Source: Druceiella hillmani
Lineage: Eukaryota > Arthropoda > Insecta > Lepidoptera > Hepialidae
Reading direction: 5' to 3'
Assembly: GCA_039881145.1 (NCBI GenBank)
Contig: JAYKKI010000075.1
Location: 1,807,001-1,871,000 of the forward strand
Length of the DNA: 64,000 nucleotides
Shown: positions 1-11,620 of the stretch, piece after piece
How positions within the stretch are numbered: the first letter of the stretch is position 1
Layout of the letters: each line of letters begins with the position of its first letter
The notes under the pieces: generated by a model
The model's input: only the letters and a program-made list of their open reading frames with translations
What the model was told of the DNA's origin: nothing
The model's database searches: none
Program-made: the position numbers and the translations under genes

Positions 1-690
1 TCGCTCAACTCCTTTTATTCAGTCCCACTAAACTCATTTTAAAAATATGTTAGTAAAAGCAGGAACCTTTATAATTTCTTCATGTCCACCAGTTTGTTAG
101 TCTTAAAGTTCCTACAGTTTTAGCATGTAAAATTTTAGAAGTAAATGGTTCATATAGAGATCCCTATCAATATGTAGTAAAATATTTAAAAAAATTATTT
201 CTTCTGAAATATAAGTAGTGGCAAAAATTCTTTCGCATTTCCGTTAAATGGGATACGATTAGATAGTTATTTTAAAATTAAATTGAGGATTAATTTACCA
301 TTTTCCATTTTTAAACCCCGTTTACTGGAAATGGCATGATAGAAATGATCTCCCTCTAATTTTACTATCATAAATTAAGAAATTTTATATACATTTCTAT
401 GAGTATGAAATATATATAAATAACTACAAAACCCTAATCCTTGCGCATTTCAACTGCAGTGATAGACATTTTTTTATCATCATCCTTTCATTATGTGGGT
501 ACAGGGAAGCTTAACTTACTTCATTGTTACTAAATAATGAATGTTACTAAATTATGCAAATTGGTATAAAATCTCTTTTAAAATGACCTAAAACAACATA
601 ACAAAAAAAGCTCAGTCACTTTCCTACCGCCCAATAGCAGCCGAGTACTTAAAACCAACAAAAAAACCGGAAACGCATAAACATTATGTA
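1..690. other. AT-rich non-coding sequence
   Basis: No gene is visible. Bases about 100-190 (a 'cagttttagcatgtaaaatttt' type stretch, then 'atatagagatccctatcaat' and 'atgtagtaaaatatt') resemble 33320-33410, so the left edge probably carries a decayed copy of the dispersed family described at 32480-33480. Confidence 0.45.
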
Positions 691-699
691 AGTAAACTA

Positions 700-960
700 A
701 TATTCCTTTCATCCGCAGCGGTCCATTGTTAACGAAATCTTCACACATTCCTCACTGGATCCACGGATCTATTGTTTCCTAAATTTAATCACCGCTCCCT
801 ACTTATAGACCTATTAGAAACAGCTCCTAACAATATTCACCTTTCTAATTACCCGCAGCCGGGCGTTGTTTGTTTAGCCGTTATGAAATTGAAAGTTGTT
901 AGATTGTGTTGTGATTAATTAAGGTCATTGTTTTGGTGGACGTCGGTTAGTGGAATTAGG
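700..960. promoter_or_regulatory. Candidate cis-regulatory island
   Basis: This stretch is less AT-rich than its flanks and non-repetitive. It holds a homeodomain palindrome fused to a nuclear-receptor half-site (ATTAATTAAGGTCA, 914-927) and CCGCAGCCGGGCG near 855. It contains no long open frame. Regulatory function is inferred only from composition and motifs. Confidence 0.25.
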
Positions 961-1201
961 TGGTTTTGGTTTGGTGTGTGGTGAAATACTGTAGATTGTA
1001 TCGTTAGATATAACTGAAACAATGCTGGAGAAAGCTGAGTGGTTATGTAAAAGTTTAAAAGTTTTCTCCTAAATCGATCTTGGAGCGGAAGTTAAATTGG
1101 CCTGGTAGTTATATAGTCTTTTATGTACCTAATAGCTTCATTAAACACCGTCAAATTATCAGTTTATTTATAATAAATTCAATATAATCAAGGAAAGTAC
1201 T

Positions 1202-1205
<4 letters not shown>

Positions 1206-1272
<67 letters not shown>
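1206..1272. repeat. (TA)n microsatellite
   Basis: Uninterrupted alternating TA of about 67 bp. It is the first of nine long TA tracts in the window. Confidence 0.97.
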
Positions 1273-1275
<3 letters not shown>

Positions 1276-1464
1276 GTAATAATTATCAATATCTTAGATA
1301 CCGTCTAATAGAAGTCGAAGACCTGTGTATAGGAAGTGGGACCTACAATATAGCATCTTGTTAAATAAATAGGGATTGTGCAGGAAATATAGATGTATCT
1401 GGGAAAAAAATTGCCAATACGCCAAAAGCGGGAAAAATGAAAATTATCAATATCACATCTCTTG

Positions 1465-1880
1465 ATATCATCATCAGCATGAAGATGTCCATTACTGAAC
1501 ATAGACCTCTCTCATAGACCCTTTACAAAAAGTGATCCTGTGCCGCCTGCAATCAACTACTTCTCGCTATCTTTATCAGGTCATCTATCCAATTAGTGAG
1601 AACCGTACCACCCTGCGTCTTCTGGCAAGTGGTCGCCATTCGAAAACTTTTCTTCCCCAACGGTTGTCGGTTCTGCGCTCTAAATGTTCCGCCCATTATT
1701 ACTTCAACTTGCCGGTCTTACCAGCAATGTCGGCGACCTTATCTCTCCTGCGGATCTCCACATAACGGATCATATCTCGTGGAGAAACACGGAGCATAAC
1801 CCTTTCTTAGCTTGCAAAGTGACTTGGAGTCTTTTCACAATGCCCATAGTAGGTACGTGGCCACGTTTTACTTTTGTATA
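1465..1880 (-). pseudogene. RTE-type LINE relic, reverse transcriptase C-terminus and 3' end
   Basis: On the minus strand the frames read, in order, RVMLRVSPRDMIRYVEIRRR, then WAEHL.RRTDNRWGRKVFEW, then ..REVYVQ*WTS. This matches the familiar tail of insect RTE-like endonuclease/reverse transcriptase proteins (IRRRTKV..IA..KWxWAGHxARRTDGRWGRKVLEWRP...EAYVQQWTS). After the tail come GATGATGAT-type bases, as at the 3' end of those elements. Two stops interrupt the first block and at least two frameshifts follow, so it is dead. Only the last 130 or so codons remain. The upstream reverse transcriptase palm and the endonuclease are absent. Confidence 0.75.
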
Positions 1881-3585
1881 TCAACACTGGCAACAAAAGC
1901 AAATTGAAAATTACATGTTCAAACACAGAGATAGTTCTTTTAATGTATCTTTATGTCAGTGCAATATTTTAATTTTTCAGAAATAAGGAAAATTATCACA
2001 CATGATTTTCAGTCAATAAATTCTGATAAAATATCAAAAGTAGGAATGGAAAAGAAAAACATTTTAAAGCAGATTGTGTAATTAATTTGTGTAACATAAT
2101 TTAATTCTCAAACAGAAATTAAAATATCTAGGCAAGTAATCGCTAATTCAACGATAAATGCTTCGTTGAAACAAACGCCGAAAGAAAATCATATTGATTA
2201 TGAAAATTGCAAAATAAATTTATTAATTTGAAATTTGTAGAAAATGATTTCACTCGGAAAGAAAGTACCTATTTATAATGAAATATGGACTAAATATTAG
2301 TATATTGGGTACATAGTTGCAGTAATAATAATGTCAAACAAGAAGGTTGTATTAGGAGGGAATATTCGAAAAGATGTTTAATGATTGGAATACTTTGAAG
2401 AAAGAAAATAGGATAACTGAATACTTCTATAAAGAAATATATTTAATGGCATCACTAATTTCCGCTTGTCTGCTGTCTATGATGCGAAGATCCCGCAATT
2501 AGGAAATCTGTAGAACGACATTGCGAATCTTCATTTCTTGAGTGTCTATGGGTGTTTGTTTTGCTTAACACAGTAAACCATAGATAGGCGTCATAAATAA
2601 TTTTAATTGATTACATTATATACAATATGGATAATTCACATAAATAAAAGACGTTACACTAAACAAGTTTTTCTAACCAGACGGCGCTGATGGCTTTTCA
2701 CACAGGCCAATTAACAAGATCAAAATCAATTGATAATTTAAGAATTACTTGTCATCTTGTTAATGAGCAAAGAGTTATTGAAGATTTATGAAAAAAAAAC
2801 GAAATTACATCTATATGATACACTTCCGCTTTTTTAACTTCCGCTTTTTGTCATTTTCCACGCTATAATTTCTAGTTAGACCGTGAGCTTATATTACGGC
2901 AAATCAATTTTTACTTTTAATAGATGTAGATAAGTTTTTCATCTTATTCAATTAAAATTAAATTCAATCTTATACTCAACGAGAAAATATGTTTCCTATA
3001 ACCCTTCTTATCCTAATAGGTAACTGCGTAAACGTTTTTCTTGATTAAACAGGATTAATCTATTCAAGGTTCGCGCAGTGTTGTTTAAGTCAAGATTTTT
3101 AGACTACAAATCTAACTGGTCTGAATCTCTGCTCCTCCGTCTGTCTATCAGAGATTCAGTGTTATTTTGCCACTAAATTACACAGAATCAATTGGTGGAC
3201 AGTGAATTCAATAGTAACTGCTAAATACAGTCAGAAATAAATCGAAAATTTGCGATTTTGAAATAATACTTAAATAATAATAATACTTAAGAATAATACT
3301 TAATAAAATATTTTTAAAAATGTTAAAACGAACTTTGAGACAATGAATTTACTGCTGTTTTTCTTTACTCGTTTGAAAACAAAATTAACCTCAGTTTGGA
3401 TAGTCACAAAGGCTGCTAAATGTTTATTTAGGTAATAATCTTATAAAATAAAAAGTTTCCATACAAATTATATATTTACAACGAATAATTTTCAGCTTCT
3501 TTCTTTAATCCTTCTGTAATTCTCGTATGAAAATTTTTCAAAGTTAGGTAGTGTAAAATATATGTATTAACAAGTTATTTCTGAC
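1881..3585. other. AT-rich non-coding sequence
   Basis: No gene or strong repeat is seen. A 10-bp inverted pair TTAACAAGAT / ATCTTGTTAA lies at 2711-2720 and 2754-2763. A short run of 'aataatactta' repeats lies near 3260-3310. Confidence 0.5.
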
Positions 3586-3589
3586 TCTA

Positions 3590-3710
3590 CGTCACATAGT
3601 TTCTAAGGAAAGCAGCTGTGATGGATGGACTAACAGACAGACACGAGTAACCTTATAAAAGTTCCGTTTTTTTATTAGAAGGTACGAAACCCTAAAAGCC
3701 AAGAAGACAT
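3590..3710 (-). repeat. Dispersed repeat family A, reverse-oriented fragment
   Basis: Read on the minus strand it gives TTTCGTACCTTC..., then AAAACGGAACTTTTATAAGG, then CTGTCTGTTAGTCCATCC..CACAGCTG. This is the opening block of the family seen in plus orientation at 27665, 32480 and 36025. In Lepidoptera such 'GGGTTCCGT...GTCTGTCTGTC' blocks are very common non-coding repeats. The copy is short and decayed. Confidence 0.5.
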
Positions 3711-4597
3711 AAAGAAATAAAAGAAGTGAAAAAAATTGATTGAAGCGACTTTCGTTTAACATCAACAATTGTTTATTAGCAGTTAAAGCACTTTTACTTT
3801 ATTAATCTTGAGCGGCCTTCGCAATATTTAATTTTTTTTTATTATTTTATGACTTAAAAGAAAAAAAATACACTTTCGCCAAAATCGACTTGTAGTTTTA
3901 AAAATATTCAAGACATAAAGGAGCACGCAAAGTTTATGAAAAATACAAGACAATTTTTATATTTTGTTTAATACGTACTAAATCGATATAATTGTAAAAA
4001 GAAACACCTTTATTTGATTTATATATCTATTAAATTTTACTGAAATATAGCTAAGTGCACAGATAGCAAGCCCTTTGTTACAAAATAGCCAACCCCAATA
4101 TGACAGTGAATTAATCAACGCTATGGAGGTCTGTAAATAGACAATATAAACTATTTAATGACAATAAATAAAAAAAAACTTTGTTACATACATATACCAG
4201 AGACACAAATACTTTATAAATAAATGAAAACCAGCGACATGCCTGAAAAAAGGTTGAAATACTGGCAACTTACATATTATATATAAATGTTGACCCTTCT
4301 TGTACAGTCCTTACTTTATATGATGGAGAGTATATGACTAATGACTTAAACACAATACTTTCTTTTTATACTTTACGAATCGTGGTGACTATTTCACCAT
4401 TTCTCCATTGACTGTATTTTCCATAACTCATTAATAACTTGACAGAAATATTAAAGGACTATGAGAGATTAAAAGCGATTTCAAGCCAATGTTATGTTCA
4501 ATAATGCATATATCATATTGTAATATAAAATTTTACATCTTCATTGATTAATTATTCTTCCAATAAACTCGAATATTCTTTCCTTTAAAGTACAGAG
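3711..4597. other. AT-rich non-coding sequence
   Basis: No gene, array or mobile element could be recognised. Confidence 0.5.
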
Positions 4598-4648
4598 GTA
4601 CTCAACCATTGGTGGTCGTCTGTGCCACGACCTCCAATGATTGAGTAC
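4598..4648. repeat. 22-bp inverted repeat (hairpin)
   Basis: The left arm 4598-4619 begins GTACTCAACC. The right arm 4627-4648 ends ATTGAGTAC. Twenty of 22 positions pair, with a 7-base loop. The arms are richer in GC than the flanks. It may be a small fold-back or a replication template-switch product. The arms are shorter than those of a usual animal pre-miRNA. Confidence 0.75.
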
Positions 4649-4729
4649 ATCTACATACGACCTCCGTTAATACACTATTTTTACCTTACATCAACTATCG
4701 TTTGCTACTAAGTTTTTACGTTTATTACT

Positions 4730-5200
4730 CCCTTGTTTATATTCCTAAGTAGGTAGCTACCTATGGACGCCGCCATAACAAGCCCCAAAACACTTCTAAA
4801 TATAACTACAGAATCGTTATGTAGACACAGACTCCAAATAGATAGCGGCGCCTAAAGCTGGTCCCCATTAGACTCCGCCTCGGCTTATCTGCTCGAATAG
4901 GAGGTACTTAGGTACAGAACACACAAGATGGACCCCATTACTTATCAATTTTGGCACCGGTCTCTGATTTATGGCTACCTTTTGATCCCAGCCGATGGTT
5001 AATGTCCGGGGTTAGTGTGTAATTTTTGATGGTTTATTGGATGTTTAAATTAGATTTGAGGCGCGCAAATAGGTATTTAATAGATAAACTCTACGCATAA
5101 GATGGGAGTCATTCGAAAATGAAGTTACTTATAAACGCCTCCTAATGAAGAGTGGTTCTCCGTTTATCGCGATTTTTTGTTATTTAGTACATTAACATTA
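4730..5200. promoter_or_regulatory. Candidate cis-regulatory island
   Basis: About 450 bp of clearly higher GC and no repetition, including GACGCCGCC near 4764, GCGGCGCC near 4846, and a paired GCCGATGG / GTCCGGGG stretch near 4992-5010. No open frame of note is present. An enhancer or other constrained element is a reasonable guess from composition alone. Confidence 0.3.
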
Positions 5201-5342
5201 CGCTAACTTCAATCAGGCGAGATTGTAAGTATTAACCGACTTATACGCTATATCAATAATGACTTTGAAACATGAAAATTTAAACTGTGAAGAAATCTAT
5301 CTACTTAAACAATATGAACAAGAAATTAGCAAAAGAACCATA

Positions 5343-5346
<4 letters not shown>

Positions 5347-5420
<74 letters not shown>
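5347..5420. repeat. (TA)n microsatellite
   Basis: Uninterrupted alternating AT of about 74 bp. Confidence 0.97.
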
Positions 5421-5424
<4 letters not shown>

Positions 5425-6130
5425 ACATTTTACTACTTAAGAGACTGGCAGCGAGAGTTAAACTAAAATTGTTAAATAACCCATTAAAGCCTAGATACAA
5501 AATACAACACTTCTGGAAAAAGGAAACTTATGGAAGAAACGGAAGAAACTGGACATCTGTAGGTCCGTGTAGGTATCTGTAGCAGTTTTTTTTCTCAAAC
5601 ACTGTTTGGCTTTTTTTCTACAAAGAGTTAATATTTAATACTATTGCAATCAGTAAAGAATTTAATTATAATTTTAAAAAGAGAAACTACTTAAAAAATT
5701 ACTCGCTATTTTTGCTTCCTAGCTCATTTGGTCTTTCTATCTCATTTCCTTAACCGTATGACGAAAGCTTCAATTTCATTCTGAAAATTAACAAAAGTAG
5801 CTTTAGTCTGCGATTTTATTTTGTTTAGGGTTTCGTAGTCTAAGAAAAAAGTATGAAAGATTTTTTCTTAATCAAAACGTCATATTCTGACGTTTTTATA
5901 AAGTAAAGAACTTTTTTAAGAAGAATACCTTGAATTTTTTCCTAGAATCTCAGCAATACACTTAATTTCTTTCATTAGCTTTTACATGATACGGGTACAA
6001 AGGAACAAGTAGATAAATAGACAAAATTCAGAAACACTCAAATTCTACCTCACAGCTCATTTTTATGAAAATATTTTTAATCTAGAACTTTTTTACGAGA
6101 AAAAAAACAAGAAATTATCAATAGATTGGC
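5421..6130. other. AT-rich non-coding sequence
   Basis: No gene is seen. 'gtttagggtttcgtagtc' near 5823 may be a fragment of dispersed family A in reverse, but it is too short to call. Confidence 0.45.
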
Positions 6131-6455
6131 TTCTACACTAATTTCTACTATATTGTTTCTGTGCTGATTGCTTCGTCTACACTGAATACTGCTTCTACAC
6201 TGATTACTGCTTCTATACTGATTATACTTTCCACACTGAATACTGCTTATGCACTGATTACTGCTTCTACACTGAGTACACTTTCTAAACCGAATACTGC
6301 TTTTACACTGGTTACTCCTTCTACACTGATTACTACTTCTACACTGAATTCTGCTTCTACACTGATTACTGATTTTACACTGATTGCTGCTTCTACACTA
6401 ATTACTGCTTCCACACTGATTACTGCTTCTACACTGATTACTACTTTTATACTAC
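6131..6455. repeat. 18-bp minisatellite
   Basis: About 18 tandem copies of CTGATTACTGCTTCTACA with substitutions and a few imperfect units at both ends. Because 18 is a multiple of three, one plus-strand frame (6161-6481) stays open and reads as a six-residue repeat (STLITA). The reading looks like a by-product of the array. There is no flanking unique coding sequence. Confidence 0.9.
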
Positions 6456-6499
6456 ACTGTTTGAAGTTAAAGTTATTCTAATCTAAGTACATAACATTT

Positions 6500-6820
6500 A
6501 CATAGTTTAAACAATGGCTACTAGTCATAACTCACGCACTTAAGTATTTAGAGTCCGACGTAGAAACAGAAATTCCGTCTGTAGGAAAATATTTGACAGT
6601 GTTGCATGTGGCACATATTCTCATGCTACGCTACGGACAAACCAAACGCTGTGAATTCTTAAGTCAAACTCTATCACGGGGATTTAGTCTTCTACAAGTT
6701 TCCTTACTCAAGAAGCTTTTGATAGTAGCGGTCGTCACGTTTCGTACAGTTCTCCAAACGTAGATCCTCTTGTGCGGACATCTGAGCAGAAATATTTCTA
6801 AGCAAGATGATAACATCTTA
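6500..6820. other. Unassigned GC-richer stretch
   Basis: Non-repetitive sequence richer in GC than its flanks. All six frames are broken. It might be decayed mobile-element DNA, since a LINE relic begins 150 bp further on, or a constrained non-coding element. I could not decide between these. Confidence 0.35.
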
Positions 6821-6969
6821 CAACTCTGTCATATTTAAAGCCTTTTCTTTTCTAATCGTCTCCTTTCAATTAATAAAAAGATGTATAAAATAATTAAAAG
6901 TGTATAAAATATAAATTTTTATTTTTATTCATTATGTACTGGTATAATTAAATATTCCCCATTTTCCTC

Positions 6970-7395
6970 TGCGCCGTAGATTAATGGACATTACGTGATA
7001 AAGATAGACGTCCCACAAATATGATGCTAGAGAAATATGCTTGGAGCATTGTGCATTAAGTTCCCTTTTATTGCATCCATGCTCCAAGAACTCTGTATCG
7101 AGTAGCGTTTGTCCAATATTGTACAAACTTGCATAATTAAATTATTTGGACACGTGTCGCGGCGTAATAATGATAGTATTAAACGCCTGGTGGTACAGAG
7201 TGGCAGACACTTAACCTCACCTGAGAGCAACGCTGAGACAAATTAGGTCCAGTTCAGGCAGCTTTGGACGTTCACCTATATGAGTGCACCCGGAAAGCGG
7301 AATGGCAATACATCCTGCGGCACATCACTCATCTGCGATACAATTGACACGATGACCACGACCACTCTGGCAAGAGTGTAACAACAAAAAAGGTA
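6970..7395 (+). pseudogene. RTE-type LINE relic, reverse transcriptase C-terminus
   Basis: Plus-strand frames read WTLRDKDRRPTNMMLEKYAW, then LFGHVSRRNNDSIKRLVVQS, then QLWTFTYMSAPGKRNGN with the -1 frame giving YECTRKAEWQYILRHITHLR. This follows the order of the C-terminal region of RTE-like retroelement proteins (fingers/thumb, FGHVxRRxxDxIERLVVxGR, then the terminal EW..I motif). In-frame stops and at least two frameshifts make it non-functional. It differs from the 1465-1880 relic and so derives from a different subfamily. Confidence 0.7.
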
Positions 7396-7425
7396 CCCGA
7401 GGACCAGATTTTAATTATATTAATA

Positions 7426-8095
7426 TTTTTGAAGACATTGTTATGTCTATTTCATATTATCTCTTAATCTCTGTATCTTCTTGCAGTTCCAGATCTATAA
7501 AATATATCGAAAACTCCAATTCTTTTTATTGACGACCAATATAAATAATTCTTTTGAAATTCAAGTCAAAATCAAGAATTAACACATTTTCCAACGCAAG
7601 TAAAATTTAAGTTTTGGATTTCGTACAAAATCATAAACAAAAGTTACATTCGCCCATTTGTGAAAGTCGGTAGTTATACTGATTGAAGTGATAAATAGCA
7701 TAATGTAAGATAAGTGTCGTTTTACCCTATATTATAATTATTTATAACCAACTCATTACTGATAGAGTTATGGCATAGCTTTTTCACTTTATGAGCTGTG
7801 TTCCTGAAGCCTTTGAAAAACTATTCATTTAAAGGAATATAATAGCACTTTGGTCACATATCTGTCGGATGAAAATGATAGGTAATGGTTTTTCCAGGCT
7901 TCAATCTCGGTCCGCGAATTTAAATATTTTTTGTGATTTAGGTAATATTTTAAAAAATTTCATTACCTTTTTGCTTTTCGTAGTTCCGCAATCGCAAGTC
8001 ACTTAATTTTTGAAGACATTGTTATGACTACTTCGTATTCTCTCTTAATCTCTGTATCCTCTTGCACTTCCAGAGCTATAAACAACTTATTATAT
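7426..8095. repeat. Pair of 85-bp direct repeats 580 bp apart
   Basis: 7426-7510 and 8006-8092 share a 'tttttgaagacattgttatg' opening followed by matching 'tctcttaatctctgtatc' and 'cttgca.ttccaga.ctata' stretches. Whether this is a segmental duplication or two copies of a dispersed element is unclear. The DNA between the copies is AT-rich without a gene. Confidence 0.65.
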
Positions 8096-8439
8096 TTTTT
8101 TACAAATTTTCATAAATACACGAAAACTAAATTTTTTTTTCAATGTTACCATAGAAGCTACATTAACTATAAACACGTCCACAATAATTTCAGAAATATT
8201 ATATTTTCTTTAATATAATTTAATACCTGAATTACATAGCTATATGCATCGTTAACTTAATTAATATTTTGTGCTACTAATTTCCCACAATACATTAAAA
8301 CGAACTTTAACAAAGCGAACTAAAATCTACCTTTCATTCAAAACTTTTGGAACAAACGACAATATCACCAAATTATCAGTGAGAAACCTTTGCCTATTAC
8401 ATAAAGCAGACTTCCATATAATCAAATCACATCAAATAG

Positions 8440-8575
8440 CCTCCTTTCCCCCGCAACACCCGCAACAAACAAAGCGTGCAATTAATTAGGCGCTACTAGA
8501 CACAATAACGCCGACTCACCCCGTCAACTAAGGCCGAGTTAGGGTCACCATAAACCTACCAAGTGTGGATAATTT
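8440..8575. promoter_or_regulatory. Candidate cis-regulatory island
   Basis: A short GC-richer block carrying GCAATTAATTAGGCGC (a homeodomain-type TAATTA core), CCCCCGCAACACC and GGCCGAGTTAGGGTCACC. It is non-coding and non-repetitive. Function is inferred from motif content only. Confidence 0.25.
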
Positions 8576-8815
8576 TAAGGAATTTATCAGAGAATACACT
8601 TCTCAATTTAATTCAGAGGAAATCTTATGTAATCCTGATAAAATCTCGTAGTCAGAAAATTGTCATTTTATCTGAAAATCTCTTAGTTTAAATACCTTCA
8701 TTTTCTAAAGTTTCATATCTGACTCGTGGTTCAGAAATTATCTGTTAGAACTATATAAATTCTGTTAAATATTCAGAAATCATGTAAGCTTCCATTACAG
8801 GCGAGAGTAACTAGG

Positions 8816-9075
8816 ATTCTTAAGTTACGAGGTTAATAATATACCTTGTAACATAAGAATCTAAATTAAGGTTAATAATATAAATCAATTAAATTAAAAA
8901 AATCAGTTAAGTAAATAAGGCATAATAATTTTATGACTTCTTATTTCAGCGATTTTTGTTTTTAACTGGGATTCTTATGTTACAAGGTTAAGAAATATAC
9001 ATTAAAATAATCAGTTAAGTAAATAAGGTATAATAATTTGATGACTTCTTATTTGAGCGAATTTTGTTACTATAA
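8816..9075. repeat. Mixed inverted and direct repeat block
   Basis: GATTCTTATGTTACAAGGT at 8970-8988 is perfectly inverted at 8843-8861. A two-mismatch direct variant sits at 8816-8834 and forms a hairpin with 8843-8861. In addition 'aaatcagttaagtaaataag' and the following 'ataataatttgatgacttctta' type stretch occur twice (about 8903-8965 and 9010-9065). The outer structure resembles the end of a small inverted-repeat element that has been partly duplicated. Confidence 0.65.
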
Positions 9076-9509
9076 TGTCACATGTCTCTATTTGTTTATT
9101 TAGTTCTTTATCAAATCTGTCTTATATTGAATCTCTATCTGTCTTATATTTTAGTTGAATAAGTAGGTATTTTAGTTGAATAAGTAGGTATTGCAGAAAC
9201 GCATTCGTCATATTCTTTTCTATTTTATTGCATGAATCTACGCGCAAATACGAATTTATGCTTCATTAAATTTTTATATTACTTCGTTTTGTTGTTTTCG
9301 TGAAGTAAAAACAAAATTCGTCGACCAGCGGGAGATTAAATGAAATTTAAATTGGCAAGGGGCAAGTAGAAACAGATTAGCGACGCATTGCAGTTAGAAA
9401 ACGATAAGATCACCAAGCGAGCTTCGACCTGAAACTCTCAAGATATCTATAAAAAAATGTGATTTTAAAATGTAACTTTATTTAAATGTACAAACTATAG
9501 TCTGTATTT

Positions 9510-9511
<2 letters not shown>
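9076..9511. other. AT-rich non-coding sequence
   Basis: No gene is seen. 'ttttagttgaataagtaggt' is present as two tandem 21-bp copies at about 9152-9193. Confidence 0.5.

Positions 9512-9582
<71 letters not shown>
9512..9582. repeat. Compound (TA)n(GT)12 microsatellite
   Basis: TA alternates to 9558 and GT from 9559 to 9582. The whole tract alternates purine and pyrimidine. Confidence 0.97.
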
Positions 9583-10054
9583 ATAAATATGTTTGAATGT
9601 ATTTAAAACTCCTTAATGATAAAGTTACGGCATGGTTTTTTTCCTTTACGACCTGATTTCCTGAAACCTTTGGAAAAGTATTCGTTTTAGTTTTTGACGG
9701 TTTTTAAGAGAATATTTTTTCATTGCAATTTGTTGTATTCATTTAATGTAGGTATTTCTGAAAAAGTTCAAGAAATTCGGAGTAATATATCTATGTCTTG
9801 TTATCCTAATATTACAATGAAAAGATTACAATGAAAAGTTACAAATCCAAATTTCATCAAAATCCATTTAGTGGATATCGCGCAACTGAAGAACAAATTA
9901 ACAGACATATATACAGTCAACAATTCTAAAAATATATGTTCTGGTTTCTATTATTGTTCTATGAGTTGAATTAACCACCCTTTTTGAAATATTTTCCATA
10001 AAGAGAATTCACTTTCTTGCAGTTTTGTTATATGCGTACATTTATCAGATTTTT

Positions 10055-10340
10055 GCGTTCCGTATTCGAACACGGAACGCTTATAATTTCGCGTGTGTGC
10101 GTCCGTCTATCCTACCTCGTAGTTTCTATATACTATAGATAAAAATCTTAATTAGTATGTAACAAAAAATTCCCATTTCTTAAGGTGCTTTCTCTTATTA
10201 ACAAATTAATCTTAATACGAGATAGTTCTTTTTAAAACCAAGTTAATGTTGAATTTCGTACTTTCCATTTTGTAGTACCATTTATGAAATATTTAGGTTC
10301 AATGCGATATGCAATTGGTTCCCAACTCCTAATATTTCAA
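10055..10340 (+). repeat. Dispersed repeat family A, probable copy
   Basis: It opens with CGTTCCGTATTCGAACACGG and GAACGCTTATAATTTCGCG, then GTGCGTCCGTCTATCC, followed by degraded AT-rich sequence. The opening block parallels 27665, 32480 and 36025. The 3' limit is uncertain. Confidence 0.4.
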
Positions 10341-10885
10341 CTACGAGTTAGAAAAACAAATTGAAAATTCTAAGTCTAGTATCTAGAATTGTTTAATTAG
10401 ATCATTTGAAGAAAATTATTTTGGTTAATTTATATCAACAATTTCAAGAAAAATAAAGTAACCGAATCCTATATACTTTGTGCGAGTTCCGCCACGCATT
10501 TGTCCGGTTCTTTTGTCAAAACATTTCTTTTAAGGAATAGTTCCTTATCGTTTCAAGATCTTTATCCAAGATCTTATGACATAAGACTAAATTATAAATT
10601 TTATCTTATTATATCTCAAACTTTCACGTTAGGTACAGTATAAAGTTATCCACATAAATTCTGTACGTATGAGATTGTGATAGATAACAAAAAATTAATA
10701 AACCTAACCTATGTATTCTATCTATATTAGTTTTGACATAAACGTTTTGACATCTTACATCTTTTTTTAGAAAAGTATGTGAACTAGATAAAGCACAATA
10801 AACTCTTACGCGCAAATTTTTCACAAACCAATTACGTAATTAAATACAAACCAAAGCAGGGTAACCCTACGCATAGCATCGAGGA
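10341..10885. other. AT-rich non-coding sequence
   Basis: No gene or clear repeat is seen. Confidence 0.45.
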
Positions 10886-11175
10886 CGCCATTTTTTAATT
10901 ACCTCCCTTTGATTAACCGCCGCCTGTTCTGTCTCGCTCGCTCATCAAAGCGGGCTCCCTCTCTCTCTCGCTCTCTCGTAAACAATCGTTTTGTTTACTT
11001 TCCAGCGTGACGAGGCCACGCCCACTCGTTGGTTATTGGCTTTTTTCAACGTTTTTTTTTCTGTTGTCGCCGTACGTTGTTGGCCCAGTCGCTTGTTTGA
11101 GTAGGGGTTGTTTGAGTTGATCGTTAGCGGCGATTCGGCGGCGCGCTTGAGGCGGCCCTGATCAATATTTGAGTA
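10886..11175. promoter_or_regulatory. Candidate enhancer with TCF, helper-like and forkhead motifs
   Basis: CCTTTGAT (10906-10913, a TCF/Pangolin HMG-box site) is followed five bases later by GCCGCC (10919-10924), close to the fly TCF helper site GCCGCCR. A second HMG-type core ATCAAAG lies at 10944-10950. GTAAACA (10978-10984) and TGTTTAC (10992-10998) form an inverted pair of forkhead sites. The 3' half is rich in CG dinucleotides (GGCGGCGCGC near 11138). Together these suggest a Wnt-responsive enhancer or a promoter-proximal element. No transcript evidence is available. Confidence 0.4.
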
Positions 11176-11576
11176 GGTGGTTGATTGAGATGCCATATGT
11201 ACAGAGTTGCTGCATTTGTCATCATATTATTTGTTGTCGTAAGTAATAAGCAAGTGGAAGTTCTAATCAAAATTATTTGCGTCAGCGATTGGCGAACGTA
11301 AAAGTTGTGATAAAATGTAGAACATAAATAAATCATGATGAAAAATTTTGGCAGAAGTGATTTCGCAGTTTCATTAATATATACAGTAAATATTTTTTAT
11401 CTTAACTAAATTTATTTTCTAAAACTAGAAAATTCTTCCAAATTTTATTATGAATTGTTTAAAAAAGAAATATGTCCAGTGTTAAAAACTTCCATTAAAC
11501 AAAAACAAAAAATGTATTTTTATTATCAGAAAAATGAAGAATAGTACAATGTTACTACTTATAGTTTTTGACGCTG

Positions 11577-11620
11577 GTTATATCAATATTAGTGACCATA
11601 TATGGTAATATTGATATAAC
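11577..11620. repeat. Perfect 15-bp inverted repeat
   Basis: GTTATATCAATATTA (11577-11591) and TAATATTGATATAAC (11606-11620) pair perfectly across a 14-base loop. The right arm is also the first piece of the 44-bp array unit that follows. Confidence 0.9.
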
